From Glandiceps talaboti (Eukaryota; Hemichordata; Enteropneusta; Spengelidae), in the NCBI RefSeq assembly GCF_964340395.1, contig NC_135561.1, forward strand, positions 21,023,740 to 21,087,739: 64,000 nucleotides of DNA, read 5' to 3'. The translations under genes and the position numbers were made by a program. Below, one piece after another: positions 1 through 25,100 of the stretch. Under the pieces are notes generated by a model. It was not told where the DNA came from. It saw only the letters and a list, made by a program, of their open reading frames with translations, and did no database searches. Every line of letters starts with the position of its first letter. Positions within the stretch are counted from its first letter, which is position 1.

Positions 1-346
1 AAACCAACATATATTTTCTTAGAATTGTTCCAATGCCAATAATTAGACATTGTACATGATAGACATAGTTACAAGTTGATTAGTATAGTCACAAGTTGAA
101 ATCTGTATTATGTTGGGGTACTGATTTTAGAGTGTGTACCCAAAATCAATTTTTGATGAAATTTATTTCACCATATTATGTGTACTGCTACACAAATATG
201 TTTACCCATGATGATTTAACACTGTTCAGGGTGTACGCTATTATGAGTAAGTTATTGTACCTGACGAAAGTTTCAAAAAATGTTCCAGTTTGTCAGTTTT
301 CATCCCTAATTCTTTACATATGTGAAAACAGTCGTATGGTAAATAA

Positions 347-11294
<10,948 letters not shown>

Positions 11295-11562
11295 AGATGT
11301 ACTTTAATTGGTTGCCAAGAATATTACACCTCTATCTAGTATTTGTTATGAAAGATTATAGCAATGACTTTATGAATCATGTTAACAGTTCTACACCATA
11401 CAGATGTATGATGTACCTTCAAATACAAATAGCAGTTTTTTAAAACGATACTAATATTAATACTTGTACCCTGTATATGATCATACATGGAAAGTATGTG
11501 GATGTAGTAACACAAATAGTGTTAAAAGGAGAAACATAAATTTGAATTTTTATTTTCATTTT

Positions 11563-11591
11563 GGGGATGGGGGATGGGGGGTGGGGGGTGG
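11563..11591 (+). other. G-quadruplex-like tract in PRPF6 3' UTR
   Basis: Four G-runs of four to six, spaced by AT or T, lie about 270 bp after the stop codon on the transcribed-sense strand. This fits the classic G4 pattern. Confidence 0.6.
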
Positions 11592-12296
11592 TGCTATGAT
11601 TGGAAATAAAAGTAGAGTTGTACAGTTTAGTGTGGTATATTTTCATGTGCTGTACATTTATATTCAGCTCTATGTTTTGCTGTTATTCATTGTCGGTATT
11701 TCAAGAGTACATACAAGTAAAGAAAGTATAAATTTTCCTCTTGATTTTTCTCAGTGCAACTATCAGTGTATGATGTGGAACTCATCAAAACTTATAAATG
11801 AAATTTTTACGCAATATATACAGCGAATTTCAAAAAACTGTACAGCTTCTCTGTACTATGCAGAGGCTAATAAGAAACTATACCTGCCACAGTAAGATTG
11901 AATGAAAACAGTTTCTTGCAACATTTTGTCTAAATGAAATGACCTGATGTGTCACCATGGAGACTTCAAAAACATTGGCGCCTGCGTCTTGTTGTAGTAC
12001 GTTCATTTGATTTAGACTAAATATAGCAATAAATTGACATTTTGCTATTAAAGTGTAGGATGTACAGTTTATTATTGAGGTCTGTGTGGTTGTATGAAAT
12101 AGAGAAGCCGAATGGTATTTTGAAATCCACTGTACATACACATTTGCATACCAAATACCATAGTTTTGTGTTGAACCCTTGTAAAATACAGGTAGAATAA
12201 GATTGTACCGTATTACCTAAGCAAAGACACTGCTAAAGGTGAATGCTTGACTTTCCCAGCTCATTCATTTTGAATATAGTTTTTTTTTTTCCTGAT

Positions 12297-12302
12297 AATA
12301 AA
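12297..12302 (+). terminator. PRPF6: Candidate PRPF6 polyadenylation signal
   Basis: AATAAA about 1 kb after the stop codon, preceded by a T-run. Another AATAAA lies at 11605-11610. Neither can be chosen from sequence alone. Confidence 0.35.
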
Positions 12303-13959
12303 GTTTATACAAAACTCACTTATAGATGTGACTTTGGGCATTGGCGTCTTTAATGTGTGTGTTTGTGTGACGTGTGTAAAAAATGGCATCTTTGTCTCGC
12401 AGTATTCCATATAACATGTATAAAATCAATTCAATTGTAGGGCAGGGTCTACATTAGTCTGTATTCAGATTTGGATTATATTTTGTCATATTCCTAAAAA
12501 ACCTAAATATGTTTTATTTATTACAAGCAGTGTGCACATACATAAACTATAACATACGATAATCAGAATGCAATGTACATTGCACATTCGATTTTTATAC
12601 AAAATGTACTACTCACTGAGTATCCATCGAACACAAATATATAATGTGACTTACACACACATACAGTGTTTTCCATCATATGCAAATTTTAAACACAATA
12701 AAACTCAAAGAGGACTGTTAATAGTCTAGGTGTACATGTATGGTTCAAGGATTTCAGATTTTCAAGTGTTTGGTGATTCCTTCCTTAGAATTGTAGCATT
12801 ATTAACCTTGATTGCATTAGGAGAAGGCGCAAACAAATATGACACTAAGAAGACCAGCTTTGAAAAAATTGTGGAAACCACTGCCAAAGTTATTTGCAGT
12901 GATTTATTGTTTATTGAGTCACTATATTAATTAAGCTCGTTTATCTGGCAAATGAGAATAAAGTAATAATAATAATAATTGCAGACGTATCACACCCAGC
13001 ACACAACCTTCTCCAGTTTGGGAAACGTTACCGGTCGTTGAGATTTTAGAACCGTGCATCTTGAAAAGAACATTGATCTCAAAGTAGTAAGGGTACAACT
13101 AAAATATTGTTTATACTGGATAGTGGCACAAGATGAGTTTATAAGCTTTTTGCTTGCATGAAAATACTTACAAAAAATTTATATTAAACTCTTCTAGTAT
13201 AATGTTAACATCGATGTATGCCTACTATGACATTACAATTTGTGTTCTGACATTGTTAGAACTGTTGATTGTATAGTAAGGCGTTCCTGTACATTTTTTG
13301 ATAATTATGTATAATAAATTACGTCATCAGATTATTTGTAAGTTATACCCTATAGTAGTATCAGGTTTGAGTAGTAGAAAACTGTCAGTGCCTTTTATTA
13401 TGCAGAAGAAATTACACCCCAAAAACATGTGACATAGGCGAGGGCTGCCGTGTACGAATTCGAAGGCGTTGCATTCTCAGAAATACAAAGTTAGGTGGCA
13501 GGGGCACCTAATTATCATTAATAGATTAGATAAAATAAATCTCGATTGTGTTTGTCCAACGACATGTTGGCATTCAATGCTTTGTGGCATTATGACTGAG
13601 CGGACACTTCCTAGTCACGTCATCATTTGGTGTACGAATTGAACAGAAGACAATGTATATGTATATGTTTTGCACTTCTGTGTATGTCATATTAAGCCCA
13701 AGTTCTGAAAGCAGAAAGACAACGCAGTTCGTTTGTGAGCTGCAATTGTACTGACCATACTGTAATACTTCAAGGTGTAACCTTTTATTTGTAAAAAAGT
13801 TAAATTATCGAAAATGAAACGTCTAGTATTTTTGTGATCCTATTCCTTGGTCTCACATTAACAATTAGGGAGGCTGTCTTGGAAGATAAAAGTGTCATAA
13901 ACTCTCTGCAGGAAGTAACAAAGTGAGTATTGTTCTATAGATTCAGTCGACATTGGATT

Positions 13960-13971
<12 letters not shown>

Positions 13972-14014
<43 letters not shown>

Positions 14015-14026
14015 AATTGATTGATT
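13972..14026 (+). repeat. (TTGA)n microsatellite
   Basis: About 14 tandem TTGA units with one interruption (TTAA). Confidence 0.95.
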
Positions 14027-14209
14027 AAAATGTAATCAACGTTCCATTCGCCGTGACTTGTTTCGCTATACGTAATATTTCATCCCATTATCTGTATCTG
14101 GTAATATAAATGAAACCTAGCACGGTATGCAAATAAATAGTAGGGCATTGGTGACAGAGGTAGGAGGAACAACCTTGTAATTCGTGGAAAGGAAGAAGAT
14201 CCAAATGAA

Positions 14210-15055
14210 ACATGGGAGATGACAGAAGAAAAGGTGAATTTGAGAGGGTGCATAGACTTGCAGCCGGTGCTAGAGGACGCAGACGAATAGTCGCAATATG
14301 CTGTAAATTCAAGTACAAAGACAAAATATTAGGAAAGAGAAAAGAACTGAAAGACACACACGTATACGTTACGCTGATGAAGATTTCTCAAAGCATACCA
14401 GAGAAATAAGAAAGAAGTTGTTTGATAAAAGGAAAGAACTTAGAGAGAAGGATGTTAAATTGTTTAGGAATTTCAAGAAACTAGACAGTTATGAAAGTGG
14501 CGGCAAGAGTGTTCGTTTTACATTTATGACGAACATCGACTCTGTTGTTCAACAGGGTCTAGTGAGATAATGGTCAGGCCAGGGCAAATGAAACAAAAAC
14601 AAAATGAAACAAAAAAACCCATGAAAATTCACATTTTCATGTTTTTGCCTTATTGAAACATGGCTTACACAAGATAAAGGTACCAGCACATAGTTTCCAC
14701 AGTTTATGATGTTTTCAAACAAAAGGGATAGAAAAGAAGGTTGTAAGGGTAGAGCTAGTGGGGGACTTATGGTAGCAGAGTTTAGTTTTGCTGGTATTAA
14801 ACGTATACAATGATGAGTGATGCTGTCAAGTGCAGATTGTTTTGGTTCTGAAATTAATATTTCATTTGATGCTGTGTACATTCTACGTCTGTGTATCGAA
14901 ATAAAAATAATGGCATAACTATTCTAGAAAATGAATTAATTCGACTGGATACATATTTCAAAAATATATACAATGTGTTTGAAGATGACTTTAATGCAAG
15001 GATTTCAGAAGATATTGGCTTTATAGCATGTGATGACACAAGTTAGTTTTCTTTT
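14210..15055 (+). pseudogene. Decayed LINE (non-LTR retrotransposon) fragment
   Basis: The first part resembles LINE ORF1 RNA-binding proteins: FERVHRLAAGARGRRRIVAI, then KFKYKDKILGKRKELKDTHV. After a one-base frameshift near 14368 it continues as YADEDFSKHTREIRKKLFDK. Further down are shreds of an APE-type endonuclease: LIETWLTQDK near 14653 and DDFNARISEDIG near 14988, with stops and frameshifts between. The reverse transcriptase is missing. It is dead; the clade is not assigned. Confidence 0.7.
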
Positions 15056-15119
15056 GATTCCTGGTGATAACTATGATCATGATACATGAAGTATGATATA
15101 CGTAAATCAAAAGATAAGA

Positions 15120-15400
15120 CTAGCAATTGTTAGGTCATCACGAGTATTTTCCGACTGAATGAAGAAAAATATTGGGGAATTATTTATAATATAATTATTT
15201 AACCTCAAGCATAATTTATGAAAAGTCGGGAAAAATGATGGCGATTTGGAAGGTTTTGACTAACATTTGGGACACAGCAAAACCAGTGACGTAGACATGG
15301 GTTATCGTGACGTAGGACAACCAGGGTATATAAAATTATAATAGAATTCATGTTTTCTGTTCGAGGACAATAACTTGGCTTGGCTCATAGTGTAATAACT
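15120..15400 (+). mobile_element. Foldback element, family 1, copy D (5' truncated)
   Basis: Only the right arm (GACTGAATGAAGAAAAATAT, then TGGGGAATTA) and the full tail remain: CAAGCATAATTTATGAAAAG, GTGACGTAGACATGGGTTAT, GGACAACCAGGGTATA. Confidence 0.65.
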
Positions 15401-15646
15401 GTTATTTGGATTTTTTTTATCTGGACCAGTGTTAATCCCCTCACATGAGATTAAGGATCAACATGAAGTATCAATGACATGAGATATTAAGTCCAGCATC
15501 ATTACAAATCTTAAACACAACAAAGGTGGCAGAGATTAACCTCCCACGGTGAAATTGATGTATAATGTGGTCTTTGTGGTCTGTATGATCATTGAAAAAT
15601 GGGATATTTTGATATTAACCATACACATTAGAATATTGGCCTGATC

Positions 15647-15652
15647 TTTATT
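15647..15652 (-). terminator. TTC38: Candidate TTC38 polyadenylation signal
   Basis: AATAAA on the minus strand about 440 bp after the TTC38 stop. It is a candidate only. Confidence 0.3.
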
Positions 15653-16094
15653 ATAACATTAACCTTGTATTCAGTCCCACTAAACTGTACATATCATCTA
15701 TTTCAAAACGACAAGCTAACCCTTTAAGGTTGTAAATAATAGGCAAATCGGTATTCCTAAGTAATACTAACCCTTGGTCGTGGTACACGAACCTATTATT
15801 GTTTTACTAAAATGATGAAAGTGTTTAAGGATATTTGCAGAAATTATTTCTCTTCTCTGAAAAATCACAAATAAGATCAGCCGCAAAACGATGGGCTGAT
15901 ATTATATTTTGTACTAATCATACACATTGCTCAGAATCTAATTATTGCGTTAATCTATATTATTGTCATGATTTGTATATTTCCAAAGAGTCTGTCTGAC
16001 AGAGTTAATTTACGTTGCACGTTATTTTCGTACAGAACCCCCTTTCTAAACAGAATGGAAAAACTAGTAAAAATTATGATTGGTTGTCAATTGG

Positions 16095-16179
16095 CTATAA
16101 AGTAGCAACAATGGATCCAAGGAGTCTGTCTGTCATTGGAGTACATTCACGCTGGGCTTTCCTCTCACGCAAAAGGCTC
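16095..16179 (-). CDS. TTC38: TTC38 terminal exon
   Basis: The acceptor is TTTTTACAG. It reads SLLRERKAQRECTPMTDRLL and then GSIVATL, stop TAG at 16097-16095. Confidence 0.93.
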
Positions 16180-19100
16180 CTGTAAAAATGAAGAATAAAA
16201 TAGTTGACAGGTCCATCCAAGGTAAATGTTTACTGTAATTTATCCAGACAAGGAATACATTAGACTCTCTCAACGCCTACCACATCAACAAAATGTTATC
16301 CCTATGTGATCGATGAGGGCGCACAGTACAGGGCTAGGGATACTGGGATACTAGTGTACAAGTACAATTATGCAGTAGATACATACAAAACAACCAAAGT
16401 TTTAGCTATTTATGCAAAGCTTCGAGGACTGTGAGAGAGTCTAGGAATACATGTACAAAATACACGGACATAAACATGACACTGGTTATACAGTACACTG
16501 CATATCATATCAGATAATAAACTTACATACAGATAAATAATGTTTAAACTAAATTAAAAGTAAAAGGATATATGTATACCTTTTGTCTGTACTAAGTTCC
16601 AAGTCTTCTTATCTTTCGAAAATCAAGTAAACCAAAAATACTTAGTCTGTTTTATAACTTGATATTTCATCACTCACCTTGCAAGCAGCTGATGTCGTTT
16701 TTCAGACGATTTCAAAGCAGAGTGTATAAGGAAAAGGTTGAATACATCTGCCTGTATAATCAAACAAGATTTGATACAAGCAACTTTAGAGACAATAGTG
16801 AAGTACACAGATCTCTAAATATTCTGACTTGAAACTGAACATACAACCAAAAGAAAAGAATCATTGATCAGGAATCAGGATCCCATGATTAGGAATATAA
16901 TGTACACTAAAGTACTCTACATTATAAAAAGGTGACAGTTAACATAATTGCTTTTTATAACACATGATGTTGACAGATAACTGCTTGCACTGAAATTATT
17001 TCGAGGAGTGAATTCCATAGTTTCCACTAATTTTACATTGATTTGCTTATCGCAAGTCAGATTAGTTGCTATAGACCAGTTCCAGAGTATACAGCACAAC
17101 AAACATCACTAATTTTTAACCCCCTGAAGAAGAACATTCTTTGTTAGAAAAACACTCGTGAAGTTGCTATCAAAAATAGGTGTAACCAGATAAGTAAACG
17201 TTCTACAATGTCAGAGTGCTTGCATTGCTCCCAGCTTTCATCCTGAGTCACCAGGTCGTTTGTGTAAATATGAAGTCATGATGTTATGCACAAATGACTT
17301 GAAAATATTTTCCAGTCTAGTTCTTAACTTGACATATGATGTGTAGTGTCGGTAAATCAACGATTTCATCTTGGATCTTGGGTAAATAAAAACTTCGTGA
17401 TTACTTACCTGTGCACGACTGTTGCCAAGGTGATAAATCTGATACCGTATTGGAGTCATCAAGTCTACAGCCAAGCCGTAATCTCCATCACTGTAGGCTT
17501 GGAAGGCTTGGCACATTGGTAATGCAACATCTCTATATATCTTGACAAATCCATTATTTTCATCTTTCACATCACTGTCATATATCAAGAGAAATTTCCA
17601 TAGAAACTATTGAAATGCTCCATTTTAAACTATCATATCATACATGTATGATCAATCTATATAATATATTTCCATGATCTGATATCAAATATCATAACAC
17701 AATCTTAACTTAAAAGTGATTACAATTGTAACCACATACTTTCCTGTCAGTGATTGTTCAACGAAAACTTTACAAAAATACCAACCCTCCATATATATAA
17801 CATACTAAAGAACAGTATATTCATGGTTGCATAGTGATTATCCATGATTCCTGAGGGCTTATTGCCTTCAGTGTAAACATCTCTCATCAATAGTGTGCAA
17901 ACATAAATACATTATTTCTATAGCTAGTGACTGCCATCATGCAATGGCACATTGCAAAGATACCATATAAAGGTATACAATCAACGTGATGTTTCTCCGA
18001 ATGGTAAGTAATTGCAGCTGATGTAAATCATGAAGTGGCCAGGACCCATAGTTTATGAAAATGTCTATGTTTGCTGGAGTGCCGTTCTCCTTTAAGTAAT
18101 CAGATTTCATGTATCATATATGATACTGAATTAATGTAATACCTGACATAGGTTCTGATTGAGTCCATCAGCCTATCTACTACATCTTTATGTTTAGCTC
18201 CTTGTGCAGCCATTAAGTAATTCAGATCATTGTAGGCTATAGCTTGGTCTTCAATATGAGGCAAAGCTGCTTCATGAACTTTGTGCCATCTATCGCCTAC
18301 ATTAACACCTAGGGTTATACATTATGTGGACATACGATTAAATTAGACACAGAATATTTAATTGTATTGTTTGTCTATTTGTGTGCACATGCACATTGTG
18401 TATATCAGAGTATCTGGATAACACTTGATGAAGAGAGAGTGGAATCATTTTATGGGTGACTTATAAGATATCATCCAAATTCAAAACGCCTTTTAATCAA
18501 CATGTGATTTGCATTACACTATTTACACAGTAAATTATGCATAGCTTTGGTCTCAATTCTCTTTCGAATCTCTAGCTAAAAGCTTAATGTGGATACTGAG
18601 ATTTGTTTTGAAAAAAATATTCCAGCGTGTGTAGGAAAGGGCAATAAAACTGTCACACCTTCTAATTCCAGGCGATAGAGTAGTGATGCAGCATCAGTGA
18701 TGTCCACCGTAGCAACATGTTCTTCGTGTAATAGTTTGCTTAACTGTAGAGGACAAATTAGAAAAATAAGAAAAAAAGGTGATTTTTTGAAAGTATTGAA
18801 ATGGAATATAAATAAAAAGCGCCAAATATTTCCTTTGAATTAAAAAAAAAAGTTGTTATTAAAATATAATATATCAGTTATATTTTCACACTGTAATAGA
18901 TTGCCAAGACTCAGTAATGAAACAAGCTGCTTGTAAAATCTGGGAGTTTGGAAGCAACTGATCAAAGTAATCCAGAAAAATTATATTTTTTTGAAAATAT
19001 CCCTTTATAACCCATCGTACTAAAAGTTGATATGCAAATTACCTTATCATCATACATAGTCAGCGCTGTCTCATAGTCCCCCTACAAGTTAAAGATGATG

Positions 19101-22100
19101 GAATATTATTAAGAAACTTAAGATATAAAAATACAGGCAACAAGAAAGTGTTTATATATACTCATAATGTTTTCACTTACAAATGAAAATTTCTACTAAC
19201 AGTCAGACATTCTTTAGAAACGAATCACAAATTTTCTCTGACGTATCGTCAGGGGTGTACGAGTATGTTTTGCTTATACACTGCTGTAAATTTCCTCTTA
19301 CCCAGTAGAGGTTGTAACTGTTGTCACATTCTTTAAACACCATTTTGAAAGTAATTATCTTATAGGGTTGTTAGCGACAATGCATTAGTGGACCCTATAA
19401 ATACCGGAATGAAACAAACAGCAACACCCACCCCAAGATGAAGTGGTGAACACTTGGCGGATTACCTTTCATAATAAATTGGTGACATTTTATTTAACAT
19501 TTCCTATATTTCATTTACTGTTGCCACATTAGCTTAACGTATCAGGCTACAAAGAATCCTGGAAAATACCATTTTTTACCCCATTTCAAAGGACAATACA
19601 TCGTTGTCTTTTGAAAATTTAAGGAAAGGTCCATGATTTGAATCACAACTGTTCATGATATGTGTGTAAAAATGTAAAAAACAAACAAAAAACCCCCGAA
19701 AAAACAGAAACAAACAAACAAACAAACAAACAAACAAACAAACAAACAAACAACAACAACAACAAAGTAGCACATGGAAAAGTTGTGTCTTGCTTGTTCG
19801 TAATTTACATCAAACTGTTATTTACCACGATTGTCTAATACCTCTGAATATTCTCTCCTACGCTTTGATTAATTATATCTTTTTCAATAATCAGTAATTA
19901 TCTTGAAAAATGTTGGCAAGTTACAACAACTGTTCTCTATAGATGGCCACCCATGATGCATTGGCTCAGTGTAGAAGTACACTGAATGAGTTTTCATTGA
20001 CTACATGGCTTGGTATATCTCTACTAGAGTCAAACAAAGGCATGATGCAATGAAATAATCACCTGGTCAACTCCTTTAATACAAGGATACAGTTTCATTA
20101 AAAATATTTTTTTCTACTATGTCAGATACATACCTTTTCTATATAGTTGAGTGCTAAATGCCATATTACATGTCCATGTAAGAAATTGCCCTATATACAT
20201 TGAAGAGAATAAAAATGTTATGTTGTTATAATTAACTTTTAAGTATTTGGCACGGCTATGGGTAGTCCAGTGTCTCCTATTGTTGCCAACCTTTTTATGT
20301 AGCACTTAGAAAAACAGGCCATAATCACAACTTCACTGAACTGCAAACACTCGTTATGGAAAAGATATCTGGATGACATCCTGAAGAAAATAAAGAAAGG
20401 GAAGGTGGAGAATCTTACAGAACACATCAACAAAGTGGATCCAACTGGTAGTATAACATTCAGCCATGAACCGGAAGTAGATGGTCAGATTCCATTTCTC
20501 GATACCCTCATTGTAAGACTTGGGGATGGTTTTGTTAAGTTACTGGTTTACCGTAAGAAAACCCACACAGACCAGGACTTGAATTTTGTTTCCCATCATC
20601 CTCTCCATCAAAAATTGGGAGTGATAAGAACTTTGTTAAATAGAAGTAAGAACATCATCACTTGTGAGGAGGACAGAATCAAAGAGGATGAACACATCAA
20701 AAGGGCTCTGAAAAGATTTATTTATTAGTTATCCGGAGTGGCCAATAATGAGAGTCCAAGAAGATTTGGAAGTGAGAACAAAAAAGAAGTCAAGATCTAA
20801 ACAAGATTCAACAGAAAAAGACAAAGTGTCTGGTGGTGATTCCATATGTGGAGAAAGTAGCAGAGACGTTAGCCAGGGTATGTAAACAGTATGGCATTAA
20901 CACAGTGATGAGACCACTTGCCACCTTGCGGAACATCCTAGTCCATCCTAAAGGCAAACCTGAACGTGATAAAGTCAGTGATTGTATATACAAGATTTCA
21001 TACCAGTCGTGTGACAAAGTATACATAGAGAAACAGGAAGAAGTCTTGATGTTCGTATGAAAGAACACAAGAAAGAGGTGGATGATAGTGTATCTTACCT
21101 CAGAGTATTTTTCTCTCTTTTCGACAAATTCTATGCCTTCATCAGGACGTCCCTGCATTTCCTTTACGTGAGCTATTCCATGTAAAGACCATGTTTCTTT
21201 TGGGTTTAATTCAAGACCCTAAGAAAGCATAAATTTTAATCAGTGCATTCCCCAGGGAAATTGCGTTTTAGAACAACTGTCGTGGTTGGCCAATGATAGA
21301 TGGGGTAATTGTTGTAAATGTTGCTATGGGCGTGGTCGTGTTGCTAGAAATATATGTTCATTTTTGTGGATTTTTATCCACTTGTCTATCTATATCTGAT
21401 GCTGTCTTTTTCATATGCACCATCATTTGACTTTTTCTCTAGGCGTGATCTTGTACATTTGTATAAATTGTTTTGAACGTGTATTCACTTCTCTTCCCAA
21501 TACAACAATGATACCTTTGCAGATTATACTACCATTTACCTGCTGCTAAGGACGTGATCACTGTTGCAAGTGACAGTTGTTTCGACGTGTAGTACATCTG
21601 CAGACTAACTCGTGTACAAATATTTACGTTAAATTTCAACCCTATCAGCCAAGTAGATTTCGAAAAATAACTTTTTGATAAAAAAAAAATTAGAACTAAA
21701 TTGCATGTCACTGATTGGATCATCATGTCCGTAATAGGTCTTCATCCACTAATCCTTAAGAACATCTTCAACAAATATCATACCAATTGCAATCTGCCCA
21801 GTATTCTTTTTTTATATTTTAAGGTTATTATACAGTAAATACCTCTCTGGCTTCCTTTTCAGCTGCAGCAAACAAATAGGTTTCCTCAAGGCCAAAAGCA
21901 TACAAACCCTTGACAGTGCTACATAATGAAGAAAAGTCACTGTATTCATAATTGGTCCAATTTTTTCAGGTTTAATAATGGTACTCTGTGATGAGTACAA
22001 ACTCGACACACCCATCCGTCCATCATATCCATCCAACCATCCATCCATCCATCAATCCATCCACTCACTCAACCATCTCTCCCACCCTCCATCTCCCCGA

Positions 22101-25100
22101 TGAACTACCCAACCAAATAAATAACCAACAAACCATAAATCCATCCATCTGCCATAACATGCAAATAACCAAAACATACATGTATGTATGAATGAATGAA
22201 TACGCCATATTCTGGTTACCAAAGTTCTGGTAACTTTGCTCGTAAGCATTGCAAGACGATGCACCGAATTTGGCAAAGTAACGACTAAAGTTTTTGTCAT
22301 GGCCACTGATCCCATGGCAATGCATACATGTATTCATGCAGCGATGAATGAAATGTGTGAAAGAACTTCGTGTGTTCTAAAGGAGAATTAGAGAGAAGAG
22401 GTTTGTATGTATGTTTTGAATATTGGTAGTCACTAACAAAACAGTGCAGCACGTACAACATTTATCATGGCATCTCCGTGACTGCTGTCTTCATGCTGCA
22501 ATAGACAACAAATCTGGCCCTCTGTTCTAGCTTCTGCATACATGTATGGTTGTTTGTGTGTTTGTTTGTTTGTTTGCTCGTTCGTGTTTTCATTCACACT
22601 GTTACTTCAGTCTAATCACTCAAGTACATACTATTACCTGTACAAATCTGAAGTCTCCCAGTCTTGTAAAACACTAGCGAATGTATCTCTGACCCTTTGT
22701 GGTTCACCTGTATACAAACATGCCAGATAATGGCTTCTCAATGCCATTGCATCCGTTGGATGATAAAGCAGAAGTTCTTCCCACTTGTCACAGGCACCTT
22801 TAAAGTTCCTGAAAATTGATATAACATTTTGTACAGGATGTATAGTGTACATATGCAATATCCGAAAGGACCTAGTGAGGATGGAATATATATTACGGTT
22901 GATGTATGTGTTAATTTGGAAGGTCGTCTGGTCGGGATTATGAAGATATTAGGGACAGTAGTAAGAAGGAAGTCATGAGAACACTTTAACCTTGAAGTTA
23001 TATCACATTAGAAATCAGGTATAACCTGTAACAGATATCTGAAGGCTGATACTGGCCCTATACAGTTGATGACCTCTGTTATGGGGATAGTGTCACTTGG
23101 AGAGCATCTATGTATGTCGATTCAACACGTCGAATAACTAATTGGGGTATAAAATGACTTTATGAAAGCTTTTCTCAACAAGAGTTCACTTGTGAAGCTT
23201 TATGAAACATAATTTATTTCCGTTATATCAAAAGTGACATACAAAAGTGATCTACGGTGCTTGCCTCTCCACCTAAGCACCTGTACTCACCCCATTGATA
23301 ATGATTTAACAGCATCTACATGCAGTTTTTCCAGGTGAGAGGTATTATTACTCTGTGCCAGATTTACCATTATGTCGATATCGGTCTTTAGTGTAGGATT
23401 ATTCCAGACATTAGTACCAACACCTAACACTGTTAGTGTATTCTTAAAAGCATGACCAAGAGCTGTAGAAATTTGAAAAAGTGAGACTGGAGATTTTATG
23501 CACACAAGTTTTTCAAATAAATCGATGCTGATACATCAGATTGTACAACATTAAAGCCTAGTTGAATATGTTAGAAGAAAATAGATCCAACTGCTGCCAC
23601 ATGCCATCACTTCCACTATTGTATTGTTATATCAAATCATACCAGACAGATCGCCGACAACCATGTAGTGAGTCAATTGTTAGTTTTTGTGTCAGGAGAG
23701 GAAATGGTATCACAGGAGTGAAGGGGACAGTGTTGTAATATTTTGTGTGGTGGAGTGGAGATATTGACCTCGATCCTGACAATGCCAATAATGCTCCCAT
23801 ATATTAGTCTATGGGAGTTCTGTCCAGTTAGATCCAAACACAGGTATTAATGAATACATTTTCATCACATAAATTCACTGAGGTGGTAGTAGTGGTTTTT
23901 TCCTATAAAATTACTGTTGTGGTGGCAGCGGTGGGACCGAGTCTTAATCATTGTGAGACTTATGTGATTATTCACATCTGACATCATATCAACCCATGTT
24001 TTAAAATATTGTAACAGCTAGGAAAGTCATGTCTGTGAGCAAGAAAATTGAGGGGTGATCACTTCCTAGAAAATGGAATAGGCATGGGTCACATTTTACA
24101 CAAATGTTCGGGCTTGATTTCTCCCGGTACCCCCTGTAATTACTGTTAGTTCCCTTATTATTAATCTCAGGGAATAATTACAGTATCAAGTTAACATTTA
24201 CCAAAATCGGGATCTGCTGTCAGCATCTTCTCCATACACTGTGGAATATGACCAATGACGTCATCATTATATCCAGTCATGTACTGTAATAAAAATAAAA
24301 GAATTCCACTTACACAGTTACACTTCATAATTATTCAAATAACTATAAATAGCATTGAAATGTCGTGCTTTTCATAAATGCCAGAGTGTGAAAATCTTAG
24401 GCAAACTATTGACATCAAGGTCACAATTATAATCATTAAAACGTGGTCGTTTTATAATCGAGTATGGTCGTCAAATACTGTCTTAACTCCATGAGAAGAT
24501 AACAGATTAAACGCTTTCCTTGAAGACTAGAAGATGACCCAATATTACAAAAGTACTTGGCAAAGTTTGGAGCGAATAGACGAACCTGCTCACAATAAGT
24601 ATGAACTCCAAGTTCACTCACAGAGGTGGAAATTAAATGGAAAAGTACTGAGACAATTTGCTGCCCAACTTGTACTTTTACATAGATAAAACACAAATTA
24701 TGAAAATAAATAATATCTCAAGCTATATGTGTCGGTAAAAATGTATGTTTTTGGATGCATCTAAGATTGTAAGTTGATTTGTTATGATGAGATTGTCGAT
24801 GTATAATGAGGGTCTGAAGGGAAGGAAGCCAACCCTTTAACACCATGCTATGTGACTTGTTTTGAGGTTTAACATCGCTGGAGATATTTTATAGTAATGT
24901 GTCGTAATATAGCTTAAACTTTCAGGAAAAGCATCCCCGACATGCGTTTTATTGTCAAATGACGTCACGTATCTCATCTGTGATCAAATCAGTTTATTTC
25001 ATAACAATAAAGCCACAGACACAAAGAACAAACAATATTACAAACGTTTCACCTTTCTATTTCCATTGCAAAATAAATAAACGAAGCTAAATTATCTCAC

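Larger units (their letters stand above)
11295..16094. other. Convergent intergenic region PRPF6/TTC38
   Basis: This holds the PRPF6 3' UTR, a G-rich tract at 11563-11591, a TTGA microsatellite, a decayed LINE at about 14210-15055, a partial foldback element at 15120-15400 and the TTC38 3' UTR. No other host gene can be supported. Confidence 0.7.

Noticed and set aside
12730-12930. 66-residue frame with a hydrophobic middle (LRIVALLTLIALGEG)
   Set aside because: AT-rich intergenic sequence, no homology recognised, no splice or regulatory context.
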